Assembly: GCA_003260075.1 (NCBI GenBank)
Contig: QLIY01000036.1
Location: forward strand, 1 to 64,000
Origin: Phallusia mammillata
Taxonomy: Eukaryota > Chordata > Ascidiacea > Phlebobranchia > Ascidiidae
Direction of reading: 5' to 3'
DNA length: 64,000 nt
Shown piece after piece: positions 1-13,600 of this stretch. The position numbers were made by a program, and so were the translations under genes. Within the stretch, counting starts at the first letter, position 1; each line of letters starts with the position of its first letter. The notes under the pieces were generated by a model. The model did no database searches and was not told the DNA's origin. It saw nothing but the letters and a program-made list of their open reading frames with translations.

Positions 1-80
1 GTTGGTGAAATACCATGCGGCCCGATAAGATTATAAACTTTTGAATGCGGCCCTTGCACTGAAAAGTTTGCCCACCCCTG
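1..80. mobile_element. Right end of a hAT-type element (truncated by window start)
   Basis: The stretch ends in GTTTGCCCACCCCTG. Its complement begins CAGGGGTGGGCAAAC, a terminal inverted repeat typical of hAT-superfamily elements. The other end and the target-site duplicate lie outside the window, so completeness cannot be judged. Confidence 0.6.
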
Positions 81-200
81 TGCTAGATTCTACAATTATT
101 CATTTTGATAACGATTCAAACATTTGCTGATTTGTTTNGGTAAAATGATTGGAAAGACCGTTGTTTTATGTAAAGAACGTGACCAACTGATGGATTCTAC

Positions 201-340
201 ATAACAAAGTATTGCTCATCCAGCAGGACAAAGTTTTTGTCCTGCAAGTTATGTCATTATCCTGATGAAGGCGTCTTGTATAGGACGTCGAAACGTCGAT
301 TATTTATAATAAAACTGCTGGATGAGCAATACTTTGTTAT
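201..340. mobile_element. Short palindromic element with 26-bp perfect terminal inverted repeats
   Basis: Positions 201-226 are the exact reverse complement of 315-340. Between them sits a hairpin (GACAAA/TTTGTC) and, at 262-294, a CTGATGA...GAAAC arrangement separated by a six-pair stem (GGCGTC with GACGTC), resembling a hammerhead ribozyme core with one bulged A. A related degenerate copy is at about 3186-3355; it shares the right flank ATACATTATGCCTGGCAGC, so the true repeat extends past 340. Inverted copies are at about 9075-9190. This family type is often linked to Penelope-like or retrozyme elements, but that assignment is inference. Confidence 0.65.
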
Positions 341-1611
341 ACATTATGCCTGGCAGCAATAGCCTATTTGATGGATTCTACATTGTGTAATAGGCTCCGC
401 ATCCAACACAATGCTTTTCGAAATAAAAAGCTCCGAACCATTTAAATTCTGTGTTTATTTCTTTAATGGAGCAATAAACGGTTGTATAATAAACCTTTAA
501 TACATAGATGAATTCAACTACAGTTAGAATCAACCAAAAACAGAAACCTGTGTGTCAAGTTAGATTGGGAATAAAATAGTTTATAAAATTTACATCGTTG
601 TAGTTGCATCGTTGACACCAAAAACCAAATATTTGAAAGGTTAATTGAAATGCCAACATTTGTAAGGAATTCGCAGTTAAACCGAAAAACAAGTTGGCAA
701 AACCGGTTACTTGTTGGTCACAATGTGAGATTAAAATAATTTTAAAGCTTAATAAACACAAGTGCGCCGGACTTGGGTTTGAGGAAGGTTTAGGACTTAG
801 GTTGGAAGGACAACAAGAATCTTGGAAGGACAAGATTCTATTTGAATAAGGCTGTTAATAAAATTAAAAAAAAAAAAAAATTTACTGATAAAAATGACAT
901 TAAAAGAACTGCAACAAGAACTACAAGAAATGGGGGGGGGGCTACCTACAAGCATATCGAAACTGTTCGTCTGAAAATGGGCAATTTCCGAGTATTAGTC
1001 CTCTCGGTCGCTTAACGACGTCTCAAAATGAATGCCAAGTGTTGTTACAACGTGGCGGGACCAACCAAGTACCCGGTGTGTGTGGAGGTTCCGCGAAAAT
1101 AACGTACAGAGCTGAGGACGAGCAAAGCAACACACGAATGCCATCAGTATCAATGTGATGTAGTTCGCCGGGGGCGAATTTTTCAGTCAAATCCTACTGT
1201 TCTGCGCTGATGAAGATTTGCAGCGATTACAGTCGGCTAATGCTGGTCTTAAGTTAAAAAATACTAAACAATGGCTTCTTCGAAAATACGCTAGTATATG
1301 AATTTGCATATTGGATAAAATGGATGGTTTTATCATGGATAAGTTGTAACAGACCCGTTTGCCCTACATGGGGTAATTTAGGTTCGTAAAGCGAATTTAT
1401 GGGCACGCTTAAATGCGCATACCACGGCGGTAAAATGTTAAAAATCAGTAGGAAAGATGCCAAAATGTCTTTGAACCCGGTAAAAAAAACTTGGTAAAAG
1501 AACTCTTAATTTTGAATAAGCACTCTGCAGTCATTAGTATGCGACCTGTGACAAAATACACCTCATTAGCAGCGTACTACACCACGTGAAGGTTATTATA
1601 CCATGTTTTAC

Positions 1612-4600
1612 CTGATTGCTCTTTTCGGCCGTACTGTTTCGATTAGAATCAGGAAAATGAATGTGACATCCCGTCTCCTCCATAACCCGTCTAATGTTGT
1701 TTCCACCTGCGCAAGGGGATTTAATTAGGACCTTACGGTTACACAACTGTGTTCCTGCTTAGGACGTATCACAGTCTTAAGATTTTGACTTGGTGTGAAA
1801 ATTACATCGATTGTTTTTGTACAATATTTGTGTAGAGTCTAACATAACGATTTCGTTGCTATGCATCTTGGCTTTAAGCAAGTTTTTTTTTCTCACAGTT
1901 ACGTTTGTAAAAGTCTCATTTTTTTCCTTTACTTAAGTGTATTTTTACATTGAACAAAGATAAATATTTGGCACGATAAATTATAAAACTGAACCAATCA
2001 GATCACCTTTTCCGATCACGTGTGAATGCTCGGTGTGTGATACGTCCATTTTCAATGTTACTCTGGTGCACTTGGTGTCTAGAACCCTCATGGTAAGATC
2101 CTTGGCTTTCATAACGTCCGCCTGTTTTCCACTAACTTTTATATGGGGATCTGCACAAGAATAAGAATAGTATTTGAAATTACAAGTAAACATTCTTATA
2201 GGACATGAAAGTAACGTTGTCAATTTTGACCTTAGTCAATTAATCAAATGTTAAAAAAAAATTTTGACCTCAGTCATTTAATCAAATGTGAAAAATTTAA
2301 TGAAACGTCTTTTTTGTGCAAGAGGTCTTAACAATCAATGTTGTCATCATCAGTGCAGGATGTATTCAATACAAACAAGCTCTATGGCCGCTATGCTTTT
2401 GGTTAAATTACTTTTTAGGTCAATGTATAGTGTTCCTAACCTAAGTTGACCTAAGTAATTCCATGAAATCACTGTCATACACATAAAAAAACACTAAGAT
2501 ACCCTGAAAATGTAATTATTCTCATAAACAAAAGACCTTATCAGGGCAGAATAAAGATTGTTTAACATTTGAAACAAAAGAAAAAAACAAAAAACATACA
2601 GAAGAGACCACAAAGCCCTTGCACATATAATTGATTGATTTGCTGACACATGGTTATCACACACGTGCTGCATCATTACTCAAGGTTAAGTGTTTTATAT
2701 TTCCTATTATGTGTGCATAAGCTGCTGACATATTTTCCAATCACAAACCAGGCAAATAAAGGAACAAACACAATGCAAAGATTTGTCCAGATAGAGATAG
2801 ATGTGTTTCTCAATATATGAGGAAGCTGTCAAGGATAGATAGCAGATCAATATGTTTATTTTGTGGAGAAATATTGGCTCTGTCACATTTTATGGATCCG
2901 TAACACAAAGCCCTGTTAACTGATTGTAAGCCTATCACTGAAGCAAAAGGAAGTGGCAAACATATAACAATAGCTAGGTAAACAAATCGAAAACATAACA
3001 AGTCAATACCTGTATAAGCACTGTCAACGTCACAATGGTCACAAATGAGATATAGGGACCTTTAGGACAAGCGTTTAAAATATGTGATGTCATAATATAT
3101 TCATAGTGAGCCACTTGGTTAAAAAATAAAAGTGGTATTTTTTCATAAATATGTATATTCCTATAATATATTTATAAACAAGTATTGCTCTACCAGCAGA
3201 TTTATTATAAATTCGACGTGTGGTTTGTTGCAATTTGCGCCTTATACGAAATTTGTCTTGCAAGGTATGCCATTATCCTTATGAAGGCATCTTTCATGGG
3301 ACGCCAAAAAAACTGCAGAAAGAGCAATATTATACATTATGCCTGGCAGCAATAGCTTACTTAAATAATTTATTCATTGGTCAGTAACAAATACAATGAC
3401 AAATCAAATTGAATATAAAATTTTGTACAATTAAAAAATGAAAAAGCAACCAGCACGACAAACCATCAACACAACCACAGGAATTCTATGGGTCATTTTT
3501 TAATTACAACATATTCAAAAGTTTTCAATGTTGACATTCATAACAAATGGCACAAAGTCTTTTGACTTTCAGGTCCGCAATACACAAATATGTAATACCA
3601 TATAAAGCAAGCTCATAAAAAGTCAAGCCCTGTGTGCCTTTGGAAATAATGCCCAAACATTGTGCAAGTTAAACTAGAAGAAAGACTTTTCAAAGGGACA
3701 AAAGCAAACTATATTGATCAATACGACACTTGCCCAAACTGGACAAATGACTCTGGGCTATCGACTTATTCACTGCACTTGTACCATAACCAATTCATCA
3801 ATTGTGCCCATTGTAAGGTAAAGGAACTAAATAAATAGCTTGAATAAAGGAGGACATCCCAAACCCAGATTTGCCAATACAAACTTATTTCAACGTTTTC
3901 CAGAATTTAGTTCGCCAAAGCTTAAAGATATACCAATGTGAAAGCCATATGGTCTCCAAGTCAAACCAAAAAAATGAGAATGAAACACAAATTCAGAGAT
4001 TTTTCTTCTTGTATGTTTAAAACACATAGTTTAGTTCATTTTAACACAGACATACACAAAAAAATGTCCAACCAAGAGGTGAAAAAAGTAAAACAAAAAC
4101 ATATTTCTTTAATTTGGATACATTTTTACTTATCTACAATAACTTTGATGATTAGGATTTTTTAAGCATGTCCTATGGTAAATACAAATGCATACAATGG
4201 GATTACAAACTTCTAGTTTTGTGTTGTGTTCTTATAAGATCATAAAAAATATGACTGCACTTCAATGCCGATTTTGCGGTTGTGAGTCATTGCTTTCAAA
4301 GTCAAGTCGTTGTAAGCACATGACAAAGAAAACATATATGAGGTGATAATATAACATGTACCACATAACAGTTGGTCCTAGTGGGTACTTAAGCAGCAAA
4401 CCTGTAGTGTTGTATGCTGTGTGATACCACGACATATTGGTGACATAAAGCAAACGCTACTGATGATAATAATTAACTGAAAACCCAATGTTTGGGCTGT
4501 GATTTGTGTTCCGAACACCTCACATGCGCAGATTCAACAAAACCCAAGGATGGATAGTAATCGATAAAAAGGATGCGGTTTCTAGAAAACAAATCTATAC

Positions 4601-7600
4601 GTACAAAATATCCAGGCCATGACGTGGTTGATATATCCAAACAAATAACTGGTAAATTAGGCACAAGTACACTGACGCATTTGGGCATATGGTACGACAA
4701 GAATTTCCTCAACAACTGAATTTGCTTTCTATCGTGCTACAACGACCTTGGGTTAAAAAAACGGGAAAAAGAGCTTCTAATAATTCATGTCTTGCACATA
4801 TCAATGTCTTAAATTTCGTTAAAGCCGAAGAATTCGTATTGATACTCTTGTCACTTTAACGAGGGTAAATCTGGGTAACATAAAATGCTGTTTTGTTTTA
4901 ACGATTTTGTTAATGATTTGCACGTCATTCTGCCGTGTGATGCGGCCCGACAGTATGTTTTAACGACCTGACGAACGCTAAAAAAATATTTATTCTTCGC
5001 ATGCTTTTTGGACCATAAAATTCTTGGATACATGACGTACAAAGGTTAATGTAAAAGCATATTTCTGTGACCAAAGGTAATCGGTATAATACGATTTTCA
5101 AACATACAAGGTCTAATTCTGGCCTTTAATTCTTCGTGGCCTAACAATAATTTAAACCTTTAGTCATTGATTGGACACTAGCAGTCTGCAACGCTAAAGT
5201 ATCTTAGAAAAGAATGAATCAGGGTAAAATATATAGCGCGTAAACTGAAGCAAAGTGCGTGGGTATCTATATTCTTCAGTGTTCATTACAACCGAATACT
5301 TCGAAAACATTGATTTTTGAGTCGGTCATGGCGTTATGCTTGGTCAAGCAGATGCATGAGCGTGAATGCGTGAAATAGCCACGCGGTCGCTAGCGTTCCG
5401 GCTCGAAATTTATGTCGGTAAGCCGATTTAAGATGTGATATACCGACTTGCTCAAAGTTGCTATGACACACAATACGAGTTTCGACTTATTGGGCTTCCA
5501 AATACAACCATGACTCAAATCGTATCCTTGTAGCTGATTTACACTTTTCGTGTAAGCCGGTTGTTTACAAAACGGCCGGACGACTATAATGGATTGACAA
5601 GCAGTTTCAGTGGTCATTCCTAGAACACAAGGCGCATACATATGGTTACATTATAATTGATGACAAATACGTAACTGTTATGTGTTGTTGACTGATCGCT
5701 ACACTATTTCACATTTAAATATACCTATACATTTTGTGCATTCTTTGTGTTTTTACAACATCTTAAAAATCCAAATAGGGGCGATCAAAAAACAAACAAA
5801 TACTTAAGCACGTACTATGGGCGTTCAACGCGTCTTCCGCCGTCAACACTAGCCAGAGTAGCAGCCTGACGGTCGAGGTCCATTGGCAGCGATAGTAACC
5901 GTAAATATAAGGGCTTGACTGTGGTCAGGTACAGAGAGGGACGAAAACAAAGACAAGGGACCGATTTCAGGCAAGCGTGATGCGAAAAAGCTACTTCACT
6001 TTGGTTTTAGTGGAGTGGAAAGCCAGGTGTGCGTCCACGTACGTGGGTACTCCAAAAAATTCGATTGGGAGTCTTGTTTTTGTTTGTTGACCGGCGTTAA
6101 TTCGTTACAAGACTGTGGAAAGTCGCTGACAATGTTCTGTGAAGTGCCCACGAAGAAATATGCGACACAAGTATCTGGAAAGCTCTTGACAAATAAATAT
6201 GACAGTTTTAAAAGCTCTCCACATGACGAGTTAAAAACAAAACATTTTAAGAACTTTAAAGACAAAAAATTAACGAAAGTTGACGTTTTAATCTTTGAAA
6301 GACTTTGCTGGCCCATATACTTTTTGATCGCTAGATGTTTCAAATGCTTGCAAAGTAATCAGTGATTGCACCAGACAACGTAAAATTTGGCATAACAAAG
6401 CCTTGAAATATGGGTAAAACACGAACCAAGAACAAACATACATTCATGACTTTAAACCCGTCACTGTTTCATTGATAAACTTGCATTTCGAAAGCACATA
6501 GACGAATAAAAGACATTGTAACTTATGTTTGCAGAAATTAAATTCCAAACGAGAAGAATACTTATTTCGGTTTGCAAGTTGGTGGAAAACTTTCTAAAGG
6601 CTAGTGGAACAAAAACCCAGGATTACAAAGTTCAATGATTGTGACAGAAATAATATTCACACAAACATATACCAAGAAGCTTTTCACGGTCCATAGGCAA
6701 GTCATGGGCCTCAACTTTCAATGGTTTAGTTCGAGTGAAGGGTGCTTGCCTATGCACAACAATCGCCCTTTCCACACTCTTGCGGTGGAAGCCGTCACGC
6801 GCGTCACCATGGCAACCGAAACACTGTCGACGAAGCGTGACCGCTGCAAGTGCGTTCGCTGACTCTCGAAACGCAGGTGCCAAAATCAGGCCAATGACGC
6901 CATTGTTGGCTCCCGTAATGACTGCTAGGGATATGTAATAACGATTCTGTGGCTTTGTTTGTTTAAGCCGCTGTCGCGCAACACGTATTAGGAGAGAGGT
7001 TGATATTTATCGGTGTCGGTTGTTATTACTGTGACGAACTCGCAACTTCAGGTCACAGCTGAGTATGTTTCTGAAGGGTTTACAGCACCTAGGGTACTGG
7101 GACAATGGTAAGTAATGACGCTTTGGCAAAACGCTTACACAAACCAACATCAGTTTTTTGGGAAAATCTCCATGTATGGTTTAGTTTTTTTGCCATCCTC
7201 TGCCGCATTGAAATGCTTGGGAGACAAGCTGAATTCAGTACGGACAGTTACTTGTAGTCAATGTCAGAAAACATTCTTTTTTTAGTTGCTTTGAAACATA
7301 TTCAGATTTTTATCGTATCAACAATAAAAAGTGCCACACCAAAAAAGTCAGATAGTCAATTTAATAGGGGTGTGAATCCTAAAACCTCTTTAATTTCTTT
7401 TGAAAAACAAACAAAACCATGGTCGATTAATTGGCCTGCTCGCTAAAAGACAGTGTTTTGGAGCTACTGTAATGGCAAATTACCAACTACAGACATACCA
7501 CAAATACCACAATATCACAACAGCCAACAAATTAGCTACGCTTGAAAACTGACGGCAAAACTAGGCACGTTTTACCAACTATACCGTCTGACATAAAGGG

Positions 7601-10600
7601 AACTCAAGTTTCATGCACAGACAAGAAACTGTGTTTGATTTTCAACCCGTTCAAGTGTTACCGTAAACATCATCATATGGTTTACTGAAAAAATTATAGC
7701 GCACGCAACAGCACACCTTCAATCCCACTACACATAATAGCGGCGAAGCGAATTGTTAAGTACATCATTGAAATTTGCAAAATAAATTTGGAATGACTAA
7801 TAAGATCTGGCGAATAAACGTCCAAGTTTTTTGACCCTAAACCATTTTAAGTATATTAGTTATAGGTCTAAAGCAAAATTTGGAAACCCCAGTAATACAG
7901 AAATCCCCAGTAAGCGACATTAAACTATTATTGGTATCGCAAAGATATGCTTGGACGTAGTGAAACACTATGGCGAACACCAAGTTTAATCCTAAATTCG
8001 AGATATCTTTGAGAGGTAACGTCGCCAACAAAATGCCCTAAATAGTAACTTTCTGCCCTTGTCAACGCAAACGAGCGTTACGTCATGGGCACAGTAACTC
8101 GTCACTGGTCAGTCGTCCAATAATTTGCAGCACGAGTTTCAGTGGCAACTTGACACCGCAATTTGTGAAGGTTTGCGTCTTATTGCGGAACAATCGAACC
8201 ATGATTGCCCTCTTGAAGGAAAAATACCGACACGAAAAGGGCTATATTAGCAAGATAAAATTGGGGAAGGCGGTTACGAATAGAACGACCGCTTCATTAA
8301 TAAAATGAAAAATATTTATTTTCTATTCACGGTGTTAAGGATTCTTTGATTTGAATCATCTAGCAATCATTGTCACGTCCGAAACACATTGAAATAGTTA
8401 TGAATCATCAGTAGGTAAGTTCGGATATTGTGTGATGATTTTGAAATCCGAAGTTATTCAAACAAAACAGGCAGACCAAAAAAACAACAGTGCTCCAATT
8501 TTAATGTTTGCAACAACAGCAAAAGATGGTACATGAAAACTGAATTGTAACATTAAGATTAAAACAGCACGTAGCAGTACATTCCAAAATCCAGTACAAA
8601 GATTTAAATCTTTGAAAATGGAATTCAACTTCTATCTCTCCTTTACAACGATATCGCTGACACAATGCATTTAAGATATCGATAGACAGACAGAGACAGA
8701 ATCAGAAATGCATCCCATGTGTTCGGTGTCAACAAAGATAAACGTGCTCTTAAGGCAGGTAATCTGATGATGTCTTAATCCGCGACACCAGGAAACTATA
8801 ATACGTTGCTTTGACAGATTGGGTTAAAGCGGTGTGCGGATATAATGCTATTGTGGTCAAACTGAATTCTTTTACTTATTTCTTGAGTTGTGTAGTTGCA
8901 ATGTAACCTACCCGATGTAGTGCATTTTAGATAAAGGGTAAAAGATTTTTCTAAGGTGGTGAACTGACCAACACGAAGGGTATTTTTTATTTTAATGTGC
9001 TGGTTACAAATAAAAGTTTAAAAAGAAACTCGTGTATTTCATTTTGCCGGTCAATTGATAAACATGGCAAGTTTAAAGAGCTCTTCTGGCAAATGTGATT
9101 TTATTCCGACGTTTCTCGACGTCCTTTCAGCTCTTCTGGCAAATGTAATTTTATTCCGACGTTTCGACGTCCTATACGGGTGATAAATATGGCAGTTTAC
9201 TTGTAGATGATTGCTACAGATCAAGATTACAATCAAGTCGCACGATAAAGCTACAAAAAAACGGGAAAAACATTTTTTATGTTACTGGTTAAACAAGGCA
9301 AGTCATTTTGAAAATATAGGTTCTGGGAAACGAACACAAAAAACGTTTTTCATGGTTGTAAGACTTACAAGCGTTAAGTGGATTACAAAAAATGTTTCAG
9401 TTGCTAGAGCTGCAGCTAAGTTTCTCCGCAAAACGCAAGCACGCGGTTTTTGGGCAGCTCGAACATATTACCTCATTCCCCCGGGGTAAACCAAAAAATT
9501 ACGTCACCTGCATAGACTTGAATGAAGCGCGAGAGCAAGAAAAAAAAGTGAAAGGGAAAGAAATCGGCCTTTTCCGATCAGTAAAGACGAGTCGCACTTT
9601 AAACAAAGTCAACCTTATCGATTAATCGCTAGATCCCGGAACTGTACAGATTCGCCTAAGGGGCAGAAGGGCATGTGAAAGCCCGTAAACATGTACATTT
9701 GTATGGTGGACTGCATATAAGTAAGGCCTATATTGGTTTCATGTTTGCCAAAAACACATTTCAGGAGTTTACTGAGGAAAAATATTGGCCGGAATAGACT
9801 TAAAATCGACGAGCTTTATTCACCAAACGAATGCCACCATCAGCGAGGAGGGGCGACATCAGTTAAGCCCGGTTGTAAACACTTAAGCCGCATAAAAGAT
9901 TGAACTTATGAACAGATCCGTGTATTCCAAAGTACAATTCAGGAGTTATGATTTTTAAAAGTCCAATATTATATCAAGTATTGTGAAATATTAATTATGT
10001 GATTAAACAAGACACTTGCTACAGTAGCAATTCCGTAAAATTCATTTGCTGTACAATGCAAATAGCGAATTTGTTAGGTACACTTGGATTTTGCAATGTA
10101 CGTTGACTGACAAGTGCCGATTTGACTCAACGTCGCATTAACCCCCACTTTAAAGCACTTGAACTGTTAAGTTTATTTAAAACGATTTGGAATGGGTAAT
10201 TTCCAAATTTCAGACCACTCGCGAAACCAGACAATTTGTCTCTCATGTCTGTCAACCCATGACTACCTGAAGCATAACGAATTTATTTGTAGATAGAAAC
10301 ACGGCAGCTTTGGTCTGGTTTTGGGGACCCTAAGGTTGTGTTTAAATTCAAATTAAGACTAGGCATTGGGAAAATGTCACTATTCAATTTAAAAAGTCAG
10401 TCAATAAACTACACAGAAAGAAGTTACACGAAGCATAACTGCTGATACATATTCTGAAATACGCACTACGTTTTAGATAGAACTTCAAAGATGGGGAAAC
10501 AACTCGTCTGATTTAGTGCTAATGTACTTGCCTGCCTAGTTAAACACGTTGCGGTTTTAGGTGGTGCACCTTTCACGTGTGATAAAGAAAGAATACTAAG

Positions 10601-13600
10601 CGGTGTTTAAGTTTGTAAACCACATTAACCTGCCAGGCAGCAACTATAGGGACGATGAATCATTGCAAATACCATTAAATATATCTTTGGAATTTTCCTA
10701 TGAACGAATTTCGACGTACAAGCAGTTTGTTTATGAACGCCTGAAGCAATTTGATAAACCAGAAACAATATGTTGAAGTCGGACAAAAAACTCCAAGGCA
10801 TGTGTTTCGACAAAACTGAGTCAAAAGTACTTTCCAATTGAGATTCAATTTGTTGTTAAAGACGATTGTTTTGCATAACAAGAGTTCCATTTTGGGACAA
10901 AAGAAAACACTACACAGAAAATTGCATTAATCATCAAACCTAAGTTTGTTTTCGCACTCTTCAATTAAAGTAGCAAGTTTGAAACGTTTGTTACATGTAA
11001 AAATTGCATGTCTAAACCGAAATTAGAGCAACACAGTAGGTTTGGATATAACTTTATGATCAAGAATCTAATAACTTTAAACAAAAACCGTGAATATATC
11101 TCCCTAAAGCAGGACCATTTTGGCCCGTGAAACACTGTCCATTGAAACAAAGGTGACAAGATGTGGCACAACAGATCTACCGAGGCATCATCTTACATCA
11201 TCACTGACAGCAGAGAGTAGCGCAAAAGAGCGGTGTAATAATTCTCGAGAACGCCTACAACGGTTTCGTGTTCCCAACGCGCTAGGACAAGCATGGGGTC
11301 GCGATGGCTTGAAATACTTCAAAGCGGTAAGAACGGCCTTCGAGGTGTTAATTGAACAATCAGGCGAGGGACTGAACCACGCTAAGCCGATACGTGTATA
11401 TGTGTTTGCCCATCACGTTGGAAACCACGGTGGACTCGGCGAACAGGTGTTCAAGCCTTACGATTAAACTTTGATTTTTAAGAAGTAGAGATACAATAAA
11501 ATAGCCCCTCGACATCACCGTGAAAAGGCAATATTATGCTGTTTAGCATTAGCTTTGGTGATAAGGTTCCAGATTTAATGCACGATTCAAGGAAATCTAA
11601 ATAGCGTCCCTTTCCAGTTTAGTAATCGTAAAAAAACGAAACTATAAAAGACTTAAAAAGAACTTAAATTCAATCTGATTGAATTGATACGAATTATTAC
11701 AACTCCACTATAAACTATACAGTACTACGAAATAATGCGTTTTGACAAACACCTTCGAAAACCACCCAGAACGACCTTTTCCGCGTATTTGGGTTCAAAT
11801 TATTTTTGTTCACGTGAACAGGAGAGGATACAAATTTCTGCATTATAAAACGGTTTAAATGTTAAGGGGAACTCGTAAGGACATGGGCCAGTTCTACAGG
11901 TAAAATTCTGTCTTCGGTTCACATAGGACACATATGACACCTTTTATTGTCCAGCTAAACGCTCCGATTATTTGAAAAGCCAAAGGTGTCAGTTTACGGC
12001 GAGTCGACAAAATGTTGACCAACCTTAGGTAGCTATCACCTCGCGACGTCGGCTAAACAAAAGTGAAACAATGGAGGACGGGTTGGAAAAATGTGGTTCT
12101 GGCTCTTCAGGATATAAATCGGAAGTCAATAAGCAAGGAACAAAGGAATTAAGTTCGACTTCTAAGAAACAACGCGCGAGCTCGGACGGTGACTGGTTTA
12201 GGAAACAAGAGATTAGGTGAACGAAACATCAACGAAGTGTGAAAAATTTGAATCAGACAATATACAAAAGAATGTAATGACATGAGAGTAAACAGCGTCA
12301 ACACCAAAGACGCCCAACGGTTACTAAATAAGTAGAGTGAATACAATTTTGCATTACTTGTCATAAATATCAAAGTATTAGACAATTCCACAAGCAAACG
12401 AATTTGTTTTAACATTTGTCTGCTCTTTTTCTCTCTGGGCCAATAGTGAAAACGAACAATACATGTTTATAAAAGCAATGAACCGAAAATCACAATTAGT
12501 GGCATTGGGGCAACATCTGACAAAGAACGTTAAAAATTTTATTTTAACGTGTATTGCAGCGATGATTTTAGTTCACAAAGAAGACAATATTGGCAAATCA
12601 ATCTAGTTCTGCAGTAAGCAGTGTTGCATCATCACGTATCAAGGAAGTCAACAATTTCCTTAGTACCCGTAAAAAGCTAGGAACAAATCCGCGAAAAATA
12701 GTCACACCCAAGGCAACAACGTACAAATAATTGCTAGTTTCTGGTTCCTCGTGTTGCAACCCACAATTAAAAGTTAGATTGCCAACAAACGTGATGTCAT
12801 GGAAAATTCGCAGTTTTTTGACAATGATCGCTGACTCGGGCTTAAAATCACCAGTAATCTCATAAACTGGGCAAACATGGTTGTTAAATTGACGATTATG
12901 TCTTATTGACTGATCCTGCATATACTGAAATTTATTGAAAAGGTCAAAACATTTAATTGTTAGTAATAAGTGAGAATAAATGTACAAACCATTTGCCTTT
13001 GTAAGTATGAGCAAAGCTAGCTTTCCATAAAACAAGAGAACTATACGCAAGTTTATGCGCAACTTTTAAGTCCGTATCATGTCATAGCTAAAAAGAAAAA
13101 GATGAAAAAGCCCCAAGGAAAGACAATACACGCCTAAAAGCACCTTTAATCAATTGTTTGACTACTTTTAAGTCCGTATCATGTCATAGCTAAAAAGAAA
13201 AATATGAAAAAGCCCCAAGGAAAGACAATACACGCCTAAAAGCACCTTTAATCAATTCAAAGAGCAACAACAACAATAAGATAGGGCTTCGTCCGGGCTA
13301 ACAATTACCAACTATTGAACGTGATGATGTGGTCTGACAGCACTACAAGAAAACACGAGGTGTGACATAACCGCTAGTGAAGTGCCGGAAAGTGTTGATA
13401 GCAATTTGTAGTCCGCAATTCAAAACTCAACTTGATCTGTTCGCTGTAAACAAGCAACTGCGCAAGGGTAGCGTTTAAGTCTGATCTAACTGCCGGTGTC
13501 AATACGAAGGTAATTGTTACTTGGCGCTGACATTCTCGAGGTTTTTCGTGGGCATCGCAGATGTAAATTACAGGGAGTGCAAAGTGATGTTTTTGAACTG

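Noticed and set aside
6015-6365. Overlapping open frames on both strands (about 115 residues each)
   Set aside because: No splice context, recognisable product or reason to prefer one strand; consistent with chance.
11120-11467. 115-residue plus-strand open frame with higher GC
   Set aside because: No family recognised and no linked exons; it may be a relic, but I cannot support a gene.
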